From JBFWNG01 sp050251195 (GTDB lineage: Bacteria; Bdellovibrionota_B; Oligoflexia; Oligoflexales; Oligoflexaceae): a stretch of 64,000 nucleotides of DNA. Both the position numbers and the translations under genes were made by a program. Position 1 is the first letter of the stretch. Every line of letters begins with the position of its first letter. The stretch is taken from assembly GCA_050251195.1 (NCBI GenBank), contig JBFWNG010000011.1, positions 62,001 through 126,000 on the forward strand, in the 5' to 3' direction. Positions 7,428 through 16,671 of this stretch are shown one piece after another. A model generated the notes under the pieces. The model did no database searches. It was not told where the DNA came from and was given only the letters and a program-made list of their open reading frames with translations.

Positions 7428-9419
7428 TCAAGGATGACGGTTGCCTTCCGGCTGACGGCTGGGTTCGGACTGGCGGTCAGCATGCCGACCTTGCTCAACA
7501 GGACGGTTCTTCCGATAAATATCGTCGAGTTCCAGAGTGATTTCGTGAACGGCGTCTCGCAGATAGGCTTTGGAAAGATTGTCCACGTTGCCTTCTAACC
7601 GCGCGAGCTTCTCAGCCACGGCTGAAAAGCCGTAGCTTGCGAACATACCCTTGAGCTTATGCACGAGTTTAACGACAGTGTCGCTGCTCTTGAACTGAGC
7701 CGCGATAAGTTCGTTCTTATACTGGGGAATACGACTGATCATACTGCGCAGGAGATCCGCAAGTTCCGGGTCGGAAAATAGGTCCGTATACACGGATGGC
7801 GTGTTCACTGATTCTTTTTCCGCCGGGGGCTGCCGCTGGGACATATGAAGGTGTTTGACGCAAACGTCGACGATGGCATCCAAGCTTAGAGGTTTGGCTA
7901 TACAATCGGTCATGCCAACTTCTTGCCCTAGTTTCCACTCTTCGGTCATAACTCGGGCCGTGCATGCGACAAGCGGAGTCTGTTTGTCCATTTCGCGAAT
8001 GAGCTTGGCGGCTGTGTAACCGTCCATTACCGGCATTTGAACATCAATAAGGACCAGGTCGTAGGGAATTTTTGCACGAAAACGCTCAACCGCATGCTGG
8101 CCGTTCACTACGGCGTCCACCGACGCTCCGGCGGATCGCAATTGAAAAGATATCAAGCGGCGCAGATCTTCGTTATCCTCGGCGAGGAGTATTCTCAGAC
8201 CGTTAATGATGGGATAGCTGGTACGTGCGGCAGCTGCGCGGTGCGATCGGTATTGATTGTCAAAAGAGATAAGTTCACGAGCGTCGGTTTTTCCGGCGTC
8301 TATTTCTATAACGAAGGTGGATCCGGTTCCCGCCGAGCTGTCCTTCAAGAAAACGTCCCCGCCCAAAAGATTCGCGAGCTTTCTGGATAATGCTAAGCCA
8401 AGGCCCGTTCCGCCGAACCTTCTGGTTATAGACGGATCAGCTTGCGTGAACGCAGAGAACAGTTCGTCTTGTTGGTTGACAGGAATCCCAACCCCCGTGT
8501 CGCTTACGTCGAAAGTAAGCTTATCTTTTTTCAGGGAAACATTGATTCTCACTTCGCCTTGATCCGTAAATTTGATGGCGTTCCCGACGATATTGATTAG
8601 AATTTGTTCGAGTTTAGCCTTGTCGGTGAGAATCTGGGCGGGGATGCTCACGCAACACAGGTTGAGATCGAGACCTTTCTGTGCGGCCTGGTCTCGTAGA
8701 GAGTTACATAGAACGGTCAGTTCTTCGCCAATCCTAATATTTTCCAGAAAAAGATCCGGCTTTCCTGCCTCGACGTTGGCTAGGCTTAATATATCGTCGA
8801 CGAGTTTAGTGACGTGCCTAATGTTCCAATGAATTTTAGCGACGCATTCGGATTTGTCCGGATACTTCGGATCGCGAAGAAGAGACGAATATCCCTCGAT
8901 GACCGAGAGCGGCGTTCGAATTTCATGGCTCATATTGGCCAAAAAATCGCTTTTAGCTTTGCTGGCTCTGGCGGCGCCATCTGCTTTTTCTTGCAGTTGG
9001 TTGAAGAGGGTTTTGTAACGGCTATCCACGGCATTCGCCATAACGTCGAACGTCTGCGACATAACGGCGAACTCGCCGAAGCCATTTAAGGCTAGGTTAG
9101 GTGAAAGGCCCATGTTGACTTGGTTCATTGCCTCTCCCAAGCGCACTATCGAATCGGAGATTCTCTTTCTAATCTTGAAGAGCAGGTACACGATGGCGAA
9201 GGCGGTGGATCCCGCTGCAAGGACAAGGATGCCAAAAATCAAGGTGTGCATTTCGGATAGAATTTTAAGTTGAAAAACACCCGCTGAGAATTCGAGGCCG
9301 GATTGGGACTCTTCGGCTGTGTCCATGCCGTAATAGGCTGCAATGGCGCATAATGCGACGAGCACGGGAACAAGTAGTGCAACGTTTCTCAACTGGCGAA
9401 CAATGGAATTTCGAAGCAT
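7428..9419 (-). CDS. Hybrid sensor histidine kinase (TM-HAMP-HisKA-HATPase-REC-HPt)
   Basis: This 663-residue membrane kinase has transmembrane segments at about 12-30 and 60-82 with a very short periplasmic loop, then a HAMP-like linker. The HisKA helix has phospho-His 165 in SHEIRTPLS. The ATPase domain has NAIKFT, DTGVGIP and GGTGLGLA motifs. A receiver domain follows (LAEDNEDL, phospho-Asp in DLVLIDVQMPVMDG), then an HPt domain (LVHKLKGMF). The complete phosphorelay in one chain must hand its phosphate to a response regulator encoded elsewhere. The ATG at 9419 is chosen since the longer frame would overlap the divergent gene. With almost no periplasmic domain it probably senses a membrane or cytoplasmic signal. 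Confidence 0.88.
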   Translation of the reverse strand: MLRNSIVRQLRNVALLVPVLVALCAIAAYYGMDTAEESQSGLEFSAGVFQLKILSEMHTLIFGILVLAAGSTAFAIVYLLFKIRKRISDSIVRLGEAMNQVNMGLSPNLALNGFGEFAVMSQTFDVMANAVDSRYKTLFNQLQEKADGAARASKAKSDFLANMSHEIRTPLSVIEGYSSLLRDPKYPDKSECVAKIHWNIRHVTKLVDDILSLANVEAGKPDLFLENIRIGEELTVLCNSLRDQAAQKGLDLNLCCVSIPAQILTDKAKLEQILINIVGNAIKFTDQGEVRINVSLKKDKLTFDVSDTGVGIPVNQQDELFSAFTQADPSITRRFGGTGLGLALSRKLANLLGGDVFLKDSSAGTGSTFVIEIDAGKTDARELISFDNQYRSHRAAAARTSYPIINGLRILLAEDNEDLRRLISFQLRSAGASVDAVVNGQHAVERFRAKIPYDLVLIDVQMPVMDGYTAAKLIREMDKQTPLVACTARVMTEEWKLGQEVGMTDCIAKPLSLDAIVDVCVKHLHMSQRQPPAEKESVNTPSVYTDLFSDPELADLLRSMISRIPQYKNELIAAQFKSSDTVVKLVHKLKGMFASYGFSAVAEKLARLEGNVDNLSKAYLRDAVHEITLELDDIYRKNRPVEQGRHADRQSEPSRQPEGNRHP

Positions 9420-9493
9420 AGGCAACCCACAAGCGACCGAACCCAAGGCTCTGCAATTTAACTCGTTCTCCGATTTCGAGCTAGCTGAAACTT

Positions 9494-9502
9494 TGCTATA
9501 AT
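9494..9502 (+). promoter_or_regulatory. Extended -10 promoter of the outer-membrane protein gene
   Basis: TGCTATAAT is a perfect extended -10 thirty bases before the GTG start at 9532. No good -35 is seen 17 bases upstream, as is common for extended -10 promoters. Confidence 0.5.
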
Positions 9503-9531
9503 ATGGAATAATGTCCCCAAACGGAGTGCGC

Positions 9532-10569
9532 GTGAGTAGAAGGAAAGTCCTGTGGTATTGGTGCGTTGTGGTATTTATGGCATCGGAGCCCGTTTGGGGG
9601 GACACCGAAGCAAAGTCTTCAGCCTGGTTTCCCGATTGGGAGACGGGATCGTTTGACGTAAGCATTTTCCCGCTCCTCGCGTTTCAAACGACCTCGTCCA
9701 AGGACGATTCCGGGGAGACATTGACCACCTCTGCTTTTGAGTACGGCGTGTGGGCCGCGGCAAGGAATATTGCCGTTATTGACCAGAATCCCGGACTTCA
9801 ATTCACGCCCTATGCGGGCATCGCTCGAACAGAAATGCGGACCACGAGTAGCGCCGAAGATTTTGACGCCGCGCGTGATTCGCTGACGAGGATGTGGGGC
9901 GGAGTCGCACCTACTTTCTTCTATCATTGGTATAGACATGTTCTCGACGTCGGCATCGGAAAATCCGTTTACGCAGATTCGGACAAGGAAGACATCAACC
10001 TGTTGCGCGCGCGGAACAATTTGGGTGTACGCATGCTCAGCGGGCTGTCGCTCCATTTTCAGCCGACCTACGCGCGGTTGTATGCGCGAACCTGGAGTGA
10101 CGATTATTACTACGAATGGGACCACTGGGCTTACTTGATGGCTCAAGCAAGTTTTTTGGATTTTCATTTCCGCATTGGTCCCGGAAAATCGACTCTAAAC
10201 TACCGCGACAGAACTATTGGAGAGAACACGCGTCTTGAGGCGGAGGAAACCTATGCGCTTGCCGATGCTTCCTTTCGTCTCTTTGGAAATTTAGGGGCGG
10301 AGGCAACCCTCAAATATGTATTTAAGGGGGTCGATACTTTGAACGAAGCGATTTCGGGAATAAGGGCGCCCGATCGGAGCATTCAAGAACGCCATGGTTA
10401 CTATCCCGACGAAACTCTACACTACAGAGTGTTTGTGGGCAAAATCGTAGGATTTGGCATTGGGGTATACTATGACGCGGTTTCCTTTAAAGATCAGGAA
10501 ACAAAAAAACGCACCACCGAAGACGAGTGGGGCGTTTCCGTAAGGTATCAAATCGATGTGGCAAAGTAG
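9532..10569 (+). CDS. Predicted outer-membrane beta-barrel protein
   Basis: I do not recognise a named family for this 345-residue protein. A signal peptide (SRRK, then a hydrophobic run ending VWGD) is followed by many short alternating amphipathic strands rich in Tyr, Trp and Phe, such as LHYRVFVGKIVGFGIGVYYDAVSF near the C-terminus, and it ends VSVRYQIDVAK. This is the look of an outer-membrane barrel. The GTG at 9532 is preferred to the ATG at 9511 because GGAG lies six bases before it and the signal peptide then starts cleanly. Three bases separate it from the MFS gene, so they share a transcript and may handle the same solute. Confidence 0.65.
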   Translation: MSRRKVLWYWCVVVFMASEPVWGDTEAKSSAWFPDWETGSFDVSIFPLLAFQTTSSKDDSGETLTTSAFEYGVWAAARNIAVIDQNPGLQFTPYAGIARTEMRTTSSAEDFDAARDSLTRMWGGVAPTFFYHWYRHVLDVGIGKSVYADSDKEDINLLRARNNLGVRMLSGLSLHFQPTYARLYARTWSDDYYYEWDHWAYLMAQASFLDFHFRIGPGKSTLNYRDRTIGENTRLEAEETYALADASFRLFGNLGAEATLKYVFKGVDTLNEAISGIRAPDRSIQERHGYYPDETLHYRVFVGKIVGFGIGVYYDAVSFKDQETKKRTTEDEWGVSVRYQIDVAK

Positions 10570-10572
10570 CAT

Positions 10573-11823
10573 ATGAGATCTGTCATCTTTTCGCTGAGCG
10601 CGATACTAACCGGCATTGGCATCCTTGCCATGGGCAACGGATTGCTCAGTGTTCTCGTGCCGACGAAGGCCTACAATTATAACCTATCTCAAATATCCAT
10701 CGGCATGATGGCGGGTGGTTACTACCTCGGATTTTTATTGGGCTGCCTCTTTACGCCAAGAATCGTCGAGAGGGTGGGGCACATAAGAAGTTTCATCGCT
10801 TATTCCGCCACCAAGAGCGTTGTTGCGCTTGCTTTCATTCTCATGATTGCACCCGCCTATTGGGCGGGATTGCGGTTCGTCGGAGGTTTTTTGATCGCCG
10901 GGATCTACATGATCGCGGAATCCTGGGTCAACGAATTTGCGGGCAACGAAAACAGGGGACGCATTCTCTCCATCTATCGCATTGTCGACTTAACCGCGCT
11001 TATGACGGGACAAATGCTTTTGAGTCAGTTCGAAATTGAATCGACAATGAGTTTTGTTGTTGCGGGAATACTCATAAACTTGGCGCTCATCCCCCTGGCT
11101 CTCACAAGTTCGGTTGGTCCGCGTCCTATTCGGGCCGTCCGCATCAGTTTTGCCGACGTTATGAACGTATCCAAGATCGGCGCCGTGGGGTGTCTGTTCG
11201 TGGGAATGGTGAACGGATCGATACTTGGTCTCGGCCCTGTCGCGGCGGCGGGTCTATCCAACAACAGCGTGAGTTTTGTTTCAACGTTCATGGCAACCAT
11301 TGTATTGAGCGGCGCGGTTTTTCAAGTGTTCGTGGGATTTTTTGCCGATCGGTTTCGACGGGAGTACCTATTGCTTCTCATGGCAGTGTGTGCCTCGGTG
11401 TGTGAGTTTGTCTTCTTTCGAAGAACGGATTGGGATCAAACGACGTTGATGACCGCCGTGGTCTTGCTCGGAGCTTTAGCGATGCCGCTATACTCCCTGA
11501 CGGTCGCAATTACGAACGACAGAACGGAGACGACAGATTTTCTTAAGATCGCAGGCGGGCTATTGCTCCTTTATGGAATCGGGGCAAGCTTCGGGCCGGT
11601 GATCGCTTCGTTTTGGATGAAGTCGTTTGGCGAAAAGGGTTTGTTTCTTCACGCCTCGATCGTTCATATGCTTATCTTCCTATTCACGCTCTATCGATTG
11701 TTCTTTCATCGCAAGCCGGTCGCGACTGCGAGGATCGACGAGTTTGTCTCGCCCCCGCGGACAACGCCGGTCATTCTGGAGCTGGATCCCCGCGCGAGAG
11801 AAAAGGGCGAAGCGTCTCCTTGA
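10573..11823 (+). CDS. MFS transporter (YcaD-like)
   Basis: This 416-residue integral membrane protein has 12 predicted helices. Features of the major facilitator superfamily include a conserved loop after helix 2 (GYYLGFLLGCLFTPRIVERVGH) and AESWVNEFAGNENRGR, which resembles the YcaD-type subfamily of drug/proton antiporters. The central loop near residue 200 and GFFADRFRRE start the second six-helix half. Substrate is unknown. It follows the barrel protein gene by three bases, a pairing that suggests coupled inner- and outer-membrane passage, although that is inference. Confidence 0.85.
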   Translation: MRSVIFSLSAILTGIGILAMGNGLLSVLVPTKAYNYNLSQISIGMMAGGYYLGFLLGCLFTPRIVERVGHIRSFIAYSATKSVVALAFILMIAPAYWAGLRFVGGFLIAGIYMIAESWVNEFAGNENRGRILSIYRIVDLTALMTGQMLLSQFEIESTMSFVVAGILINLALIPLALTSSVGPRPIRAVRISFADVMNVSKIGAVGCLFVGMVNGSILGLGPVAAAGLSNNSVSFVSTFMATIVLSGAVFQVFVGFFADRFRREYLLLLMAVCASVCEFVFFRRTDWDQTTLMTAVVLLGALAMPLYSLTVAITNDRTETTDFLKIAGGLLLLYGIGASFGPVIASFWMKSFGEKGLFLHASIVHMLIFLFTLYRLFFHRKPVATARIDEFVSPPRTTPVILELDPRAREKGEASP

Positions 11824-11928
11824 GTTGGTTTCCACTCTTTAGGCGTCCGTTTTTCCGCGCCTCCAGACTTCCGCGTCTCCGCGTTCAAATATTTCACGAT
11901 CGGAAGCGGCAGGAGAGGAAGTCCACAA

Positions 11929-11966
11929 AGGATCTCCTCGAGATGTTTCGCTACGCTCAACATGAC
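11929..11966. repeat. Dispersed repeat element, partial copy
   Basis: This stretch is the reverse complement of the left part of the element at 4699-4755, with two or three mismatches over about 37 bases. It lacks the second arm. It lies in the 179-base gap between the convergent MFS and methyltransferase genes; I see nothing else in that gap. Confidence 0.65.
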
Positions 11967-12002
11967 GAAATATTTTGATCGCGGAAGAGCAGAATAATAT
12001 TC

Positions 12003-12845
12003 TTAAGGCGAAGCCTCTTTGAACAAAACCAGAAATAAACTTGAAAATAAATATTTCCGCAGAAATCCCTTTTGGAACTTCACATAGATGTGCGGATATT
12101 GCTTGCCCGTAGACGTTGTGTTGGTGAGGCAATCGTAAACATTGGTAACCTTTTCCGTTGCTACGTCAAAACTCACCGGATCCCTGAGTCGGAAACCAGA
12201 GCGTTTGATCAGCAATTCTTCGACTTCTTGCCGGGTAAGGTATTCAGCTGCCTCTCGCCATCTTAGCGATCGAGGCAAATGCGGCCAGGGATTTTGGAAA
12301 ATGTAGTCCACGGAGAGGACATAAATGCCGCCGGGTTTTAAAACGCGCCAGGTTTCGCGCATCGATTGTAGAACCTGCGCGGACCCGCCAAAGTGCTCAA
12401 TGGATGAAAAACTGAAGGCGATGTCAAATGTGTTGTCGGGAAATGCAAGAGAAAGAGCGTTCATTTTCTTGAGCTGAAGCCTACTCTTCTCGTAAGGGAA
12501 TTTGCAATACTTCTCGGGGTGGGCGACAACGTCGGCTTGCGCTTCTTGTCCGGAAAACTTTGTTGCGCCGTAGAGATCGATCCCCGTGACGGAGTCAAGG
12601 TAATTCGTTAAGGCGTACATGACGGCTTCGTGCCCGCAGGCTATGCCCAGAGCCTTGTTTGATTTGTCGAGATAGCCATAGTCCTTAAGCGCTTTAAATC
12701 CTAGGGACCATTCCCAATGTTTTCTTTCTTTGTTGGTAAGCGCTTGTTCCGGAAGATGCAAGACATTGGTCATGATTTGACGGATGTCGGAGAATTCCCA
12801 ATCGGCCTCGTCGCAAACTTTGTTGAATGGGAAAGAATCTCTCAT
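12003..12845 (-). CDS. Class I SAM-dependent methyltransferase
   Basis: This 280-residue protein has a Rossmann-type SAM domain. KALGIACGHEAVMYALT holds a degenerate glycine-rich motif I, DSVTGIDLYG is the acidic strand-2 motif, and FDIAFSFSSIEHFG plus RVLKPGGIYVLSVDY are motifs IV-VI of methyltransferase type 11 proteins. The C-terminal tail has a hydrophobic segment (RKYLFSSLFLVLF). It lies on the opposite strand from the aryl polyene operon, so it need not belong to that pathway. Glycan- or lipid-modifying relatives are common, but the substrate is unknown. Confidence 0.8.
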   Translation of the reverse strand: MRDSFPFNKVCDEADWEFSDIRQIMTNVLHLPEQALTNKERKHWEWSLGFKALKDYGYLDKSNKALGIACGHEAVMYALTNYLDSVTGIDLYGATKFSGQEAQADVVAHPEKYCKFPYEKSRLQLKKMNALSLAFPDNTFDIAFSFSSIEHFGGSAQVLQSMRETWRVLKPGGIYVLSVDYIFQNPWPHLPRSLRWREAAEYLTRQEVEELLIKRSGFRLRDPVSFDVATEKVTNVYDCLTNTTSTGKQYPHIYVKFQKGFLRKYLFSSLFLVLFKEASP

Positions 12846-12890
12846 AAGCCCGTAATGTACAGTAGGAACACGTGAGTAGCAACATTTGAG

Positions 12891-12919
12891 TTGACCGTCA
12901 AGTGCAGGTCGTTTATATC
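12891..12919 (+). promoter_or_regulatory. Sigma70-like promoter of the aryl polyene operon
   Basis: TTGACC at 12891-12896 and TATATC at 12914-12919 are exactly 17 bases apart, and transcription should begin about 38 bases before the first gene at 12964. It is the only convincing promoter seen before the 19-gene operon. Confidence 0.6.
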
Positions 12920-12963
12920 AAAAGACTGCAATATCTTTAAAATTTAATACTGGTAGGCAAGCT

Positions 12964-14046
12964 GTGAGCGATAGCAAAAGTTTTCTTCCCACGCAAATGT
13001 CGGCTTTAGACGCGCGTTTCGAAGCGCAGAAGATTGCCTTTGGCCCTGTGGTTTTTCAAGCTGTGCGCATTGCGCGGGACAAGGGCATGCTTCGAGCCAT
13101 CGAACAAGCAGGGCAGCGAGGACTTTTGCCCGATCAAGTTGCGACTGAAGTAGGCACGAATACATACACCGTCAAGGCTGTGTGCGAACCAGCGGTCGTC
13201 TCGGGTGTCTTGGATATGAAGGACGGTGCCTACGTTCTTACCACCGTCGGACACTTTCTTTTGAATGACGATTTGACTCAAGCCAATATGGATTTTGTTC
13301 ACGACGTTTGTGGTGAACCGCTGTTGCACCTGGACGAATCGCTTGATTGTGGCAGGGCGTCAGGGCTGAAAGTCTTTGGCAGTTGGCCGACGGTTTATGA
13401 AGGACTGTCTCAGCTTCCTCCGAAAGTAAAGGAATCATGGTTTAAGTTTGACCATATTTATTCGGACTCTGCGTTTCCGGACGTGGTCAAGATTATTGGG
13501 GCCCACAAACCCCGTCGGCTCCTCGATATAGGCTCGAATACCGCGAAGTGGGCGATGTATTGTGCCCGTCAAGTTCCTGAGGTGAACCTGACTCTAGCGG
13601 ATTTGCCTGGTCAACTTGCCGTTGCTAAGCAAAACGTCGAAAAAGCGGGGCTGAGCGAGCGGATGACGTATTGTCCAGTCGATATGCTCGACCCGAACGT
13701 GAGCTTGCCGACGGGTTTTGACATCGTTTGGATGAGCCAGTTTCTCGTTTGCTTTTCCGAGGAAGAGGTCATCCATATTCTCAAGAAGGCGGCGCAAGCT
13801 ATCTCTTCGACGGGAAGAATTTTTATTCTCGACACTTATTGGGATCGGCAGGAATACGATATCGCGGCATACTGCATCGCCAATACCACGCCATATTTTA
13901 CCTGCGTGGCCAACGGCAACAGCAGAATGTACAGGTACGACGACTTTTTGAATCTTTTAAAGGCGGCGGAATTGGAAGTGGAACAGGTTTGGGATACCCT
14001 GGGACTTGGACATACATTACTTAAAGTTCGACGGGTTGGGCAGTAG
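12964..14046 (+). CDS. Aryl polyene cluster methyltransferase
   Basis: This 360-residue protein has the organisation of plant/fungal-type O-methyltransferases: an N-terminal winged-helix dimerisation domain (residues about 20-110), then a SAM domain with RRLLDIGSNTAKWAM (motif I), LTLADLPGQLAVAKQ and FDIVWMSQFLVCFSEEE. It starts at GTG behind GGTAGG. As first gene of the aryl polyene operon it probably methylates the aromatic head group, the role given to ApeB-type enzymes. The exact position methylated cannot be read from the sequence. Confidence 0.78.
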   Translation: MSDSKSFLPTQMSALDARFEAQKIAFGPVVFQAVRIARDKGMLRAIEQAGQRGLLPDQVATEVGTNTYTVKAVCEPAVVSGVLDMKDGAYVLTTVGHFLLNDDLTQANMDFVHDVCGEPLLHLDESLDCGRASGLKVFGSWPTVYEGLSQLPPKVKESWFKFDHIYSDSAFPDVVKIIGAHKPRRLLDIGSNTAKWAMYCARQVPEVNLTLADLPGQLAVAKQNVEKAGLSERMTYCPVDMLDPNVSLPTGFDIVWMSQFLVCFSEEEVIHILKKAAQAISSTGRIFILDTYWDRQEYDIAAYCIANTTPYFTCVANGNSRMYRYDDFLNLLKAAELEVEQVWDTLGLGHTLLKVRRVGQ

Positions 14047-14065
14047 CGGAGAGGGAGGTTTTTTT

Positions 14066-14437
14066 ATGATGAGAGCAATTTGGATCACATGTTTTTGGAT
14101 CGTCCTCGGCGCGTGTGCACCTTCATTAGAGAGTCCAATGGTGGAGGCCGTGGCGCCAAGTTATACGATTAAACAAGTTCAGGAAAGCGTGGAAGCGGCT
14201 GCCCAAGAAAGAGGTTGGTTGGTCAAAAAGATAAAGGGGGAAGACGCCTATAGCGCGACGTTGGATACGCGAGGCCATACCGTGAAGGTGAAGATTGTCT
14301 ACGACAAGGAATCGATAGCAGTACACTATGTGGATAGCACGAACATGGATTACGACGGAACGCACATCCACAAGAAGTACGGTAAATGGGTGCAGCTGCT
14401 GTTTAAATCATTTAGGAAAGAGCTGGCATCGAAATAG
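14066..14437 (+). CDS. Small lipoprotein of the aryl polyene cluster
   Basis: This 123-residue protein has a short lipoprotein signal (RAIWITCFWIVLGACAP, lipid-bearing Cys near residue 16) and a soluble domain of alternating strands and one helix (YTIKQVQESVEAAAQERGW). GGGAGG precedes the ATG. Small lipoproteins of this kind recur at the front of aryl polyene clusters and their role is not established. The longer frame starting at 14006 overlaps the methyltransferase and lacks a start signal. Confidence 0.7.
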   Translation: MMRAIWITCFWIVLGACAPSLESPMVEAVAPSYTIKQVQESVEAAAQERGWLVKKIKGEDAYSATLDTRGHTVKVKIVYDKESIAVHYVDSTNMDYDGTHIHKKYGKWVQLLFKSFRKELASK

Positions 14438-14465
14438 GAAAATAGACGGGGAAAAGGAGACGAAG

Positions 14466-14741
14466 TTGGCAACAAGATCCCTCGACGAGCTTAAAGTTGA
14501 AGTGAAACAAATGATTGTTCAGGTTTCGGGATTAGGTCCGGAGGTTCTGGGAGAGATCGGCGACCAAAGTCCGCTGTTCCAGGGCGGGCTGGGTCTTGAT
14601 TCCGTCGATGTCCTCGAACTCGTTGTCGCTCTCGATAAAAAATACGGAATCAAGATCCGCAACGATGATGCGGGTAAGCAGGTTTTGACCAACGTTGAGT
14701 CGATAGCTCAAGCCGTACACAGTCATTGTGCGGCAAATTAG
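14466..14741 (+). CDS. Acyl carrier protein 1 (aryl polyene)
   Basis: This 91-residue four-helix carrier protein has the phosphopantetheine site Ser46 in GLDSVDVLEL. The start is TTG at 14466, six bases after AGGAG. It would carry the aryl starter or the growing polyene between the ketosynthases and processing enzymes. The cluster holds two ACPs; in studied aryl polyene systems (ApeE/ApeF) they differ in which step they serve. Which is which here cannot be told by eye. Confidence 0.88.
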   Translation: MATRSLDELKVEVKQMIVQVSGLGPEVLGEIGDQSPLFQGGLGLDSVDVLELVVALDKKYGIKIRNDDAGKQVLTNVESIAQAVHSHCAAN

Positions 14742-14753
14742 GAGCTAGCCTTA

Positions 14754-15887
14754 ATGGGCCTTCTGCCGACAATTTCCATAACCGGCGCCGCCGTCGCATC
14801 CTGTCTCGGGCGCAGCTTGGGCGTTATTCATGAGAAATTACTGGTTGGAATAAGGGGGCTGTCCAAGGATCACCGTTTCCAAGACTGGACAGACGCGCCG
14901 CTCGGCGAGCTGCCCTGGGATCTTTTCGGTGTGGTACCGGGTGATTTAGAACAGCCCGATAGAGTTGCTCGCAGAATTGTGTTCTCACTGGTCGACGAGC
15001 TCGAACGAAAGACGAAAGTCTTCTCGCGCTATGACAAGCATCGCATCGGTCTCTTTTTAGGCACGAGTACCTGCGGAATCAAGGCATTCGAAAATGCAGT
15101 CAGCAAGCGTCGAACGACGCAAATTCCGCTGTCCCGAACCATGACCCTTGAAATGCAGCATGGTTGGATTGCGGACGAAGTAACCCGGCAGTTTCCCATT
15201 GGCGGCTTTAGTCAGACGTTTTCAACGGCATGCTCCTCTTCTGCGTTGGCCATCGCGCACGGATACGACGCAGTGCGGTCGGGTATGCTCGATGCGTGCA
15301 TTGCGGGCGGGATCGATATCTTAAGTCCCATCACGATTATGGGATTCGATTCGCTGCAGGTTCTCGATCATAGCTTCACGAAACCGTTTCAAGCAAATCG
15401 GGCCGGCATAAACTTGTCCGAAGGGGGCGGGTTGCTCTTATTGGAACGAACTGGAGAAGAGGTGTTGGGACGCATTCTCGGCTACGGGGCTCAAACGGAA
15501 GCGCATCACATGACGCATCCGAGTCCCGGCGGCGAAATTATGGAGCTGGCCATGGTCAAGGCGCTCGAGCAATCGGGTGTGGCCGCAGCCGACATATCAT
15601 ACGTTAATGCCCATGGCACGGGTACCATTGCGAATGACGAGGCGGAAGGGCAGGCTATTCATCGTCTTTTTGCTGACCGTGCCCTTTTTCACTCGACAAA
15701 GGAATTTCACGGTCACACGTTGGCCGGGAGCGGCGCACTGGAGCTTGCCGTCACCCTGGCGGTCCTTAACGCTTGGCCTCAATGGCAAGGTAAACGCGGA
15801 AACTCGAACGAACCGACCGCTTTGTGCAATTCTTTTGCCTTTGGCGGCAACAACGTGAGCTTATGTGTTGCAGGCGGTCGCTCATGA
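14754..15887 (+). CDS. apeO: Ketosynthase, ApeO-like
   Basis: This 377-residue thiolase-fold ketosynthase keeps the full catalytic triad: Cys160 in STACSSS, His287 in NAHGTGT and His321 in HGHTLAGSG. It elongates the ACP-bound chain with malonyl units. The next gene, overlapping by four bases, encodes a short ketosynthase-like protein, the arrangement expected of the ApeO-ApeC ketosynthase/chain-length-factor heterodimer. The following dehydratase, ketoreductase and second ketosynthase keep the apeO-P-Q-R order. The symbol rests on motif and synteny, not on alignment. Confidence 0.85.
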   Translation: MGLLPTISITGAAVASCLGRSLGVIHEKLLVGIRGLSKDHRFQDWTDAPLGELPWDLFGVVPGDLEQPDRVARRIVFSLVDELERKTKVFSRYDKHRIGLFLGTSTCGIKAFENAVSKRRTTQIPLSRTMTLEMQHGWIADEVTRQFPIGGFSQTFSTACSSSALAIAHGYDAVRSGMLDACIAGGIDILSPITIMGFDSLQVLDHSFTKPFQANRAGINLSEGGGLLLLERTGEEVLGRILGYGAQTEAHHMTHPSPGGEIMELAMVKALEQSGVAAADISYVNAHGTGTIANDEAEGQAIHRLFADRALFHSTKEFHGHTLAGSGALELAVTLAVLNAWPQWQGKRGNSNEPTALCNSFAFGGNNVSLCVAGGRS

Positions 15888-16594
15888 ACGAGGTGTCGGT
15901 TCTGATTTATGGGAAATATGCTCTAAAGCGGGGTACCACCGAATTATCCAAATACCCGCTTGTGCGTCGCATGGGAGATCTGCAGAAATCCGTCGTTACT
16001 TTTGTCGAACAGCTGCGACGTGACCAACCTGAAACAATGGCAACCCTATTGGACGACAAAGGGGCATCTCTTCATTTCGCGACCGCGGGAGGGGAGATAA
16101 AGTCGCTAACGGCGATTTCGGAAAATATCATCGATAGGTCATTGCCCGTTTCGCCCAAGGAGTTCCAACACTCTGTTCACAATGCTTCGATCGCGTATGT
16201 CGCCATGGTGGAAAAAATCAATAACCCGACCTTCGTGACTTCATGCGGATTCCTGTCTGGCGCGAAAGCCTTGTATTACAGTGCGTCAAGAATCGCGTCG
16301 GGCCTTGACGAGAAGGCGCTGCTCATTCACGCAGAAGAATATGACGACCCGCAAAGCGATATAGTGGCGGAAGTTGAAGTCGTTGGCTTAGCTAAAATGT
16401 CTTGTCAAGGCGTCTTTTCTCTCAAGTTTGCCCGTGAAACAGATTTTTCGGGACTCACAAACACTCGAGCTCGGATCCTAGCCGAGGGAGACGTTCCGGT
16501 ATGCTGGTTGGACTTGGATTGCTTGGGCCCAAACGGCTTGATGGCTGCTTCGAACTCCGGCGAATCTATTTTTTTCTGCAAAAATGCGGAATAA
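15884..16594 (+). CDS. apeC: Chain-length factor, short ketosynthase-like (ApeC-like)
   Basis: This 236-residue protein matches only the N-terminal half of ketosynthases. It has ISENIIDRSLPVSPKEFQHSVHNASIAYVAMVE, typical of the small ketosynthase-like partner family, and lacks the Cys-His-His triad. Such proteins pair with an active ketosynthase and set chain length. The ATGA overlap with the preceding ketosynthase supports equal production of two partners. It ends 77 bases before the dehydratase gene, the widest gap inside the operon. Confidence 0.82.
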   Translation: MNEVSVLIYGKYALKRGTTELSKYPLVRRMGDLQKSVVTFVEQLRRDQPETMATLLDDKGASLHFATAGGEIKSLTAISENIIDRSLPVSPKEFQHSVHNASIAYVAMVEKINNPTFVTSCGFLSGAKALYYSASRIASGLDEKALLIHAEEYDDPQSDIVAEVEVVGLAKMSCQGVFSLKFARETDFSGLTNTRARILAEGDVPVCWLDLDCLGPNGLMAASNSGESIFFCKNAE

Positions 16595-16671
16595 AAGTCG
16601 ATTGCTACCTGCGTCTAACTAGAGTAACTTAACCTTACTAAAAATTGTCAAAAGACCGAACTGGATGGGTG

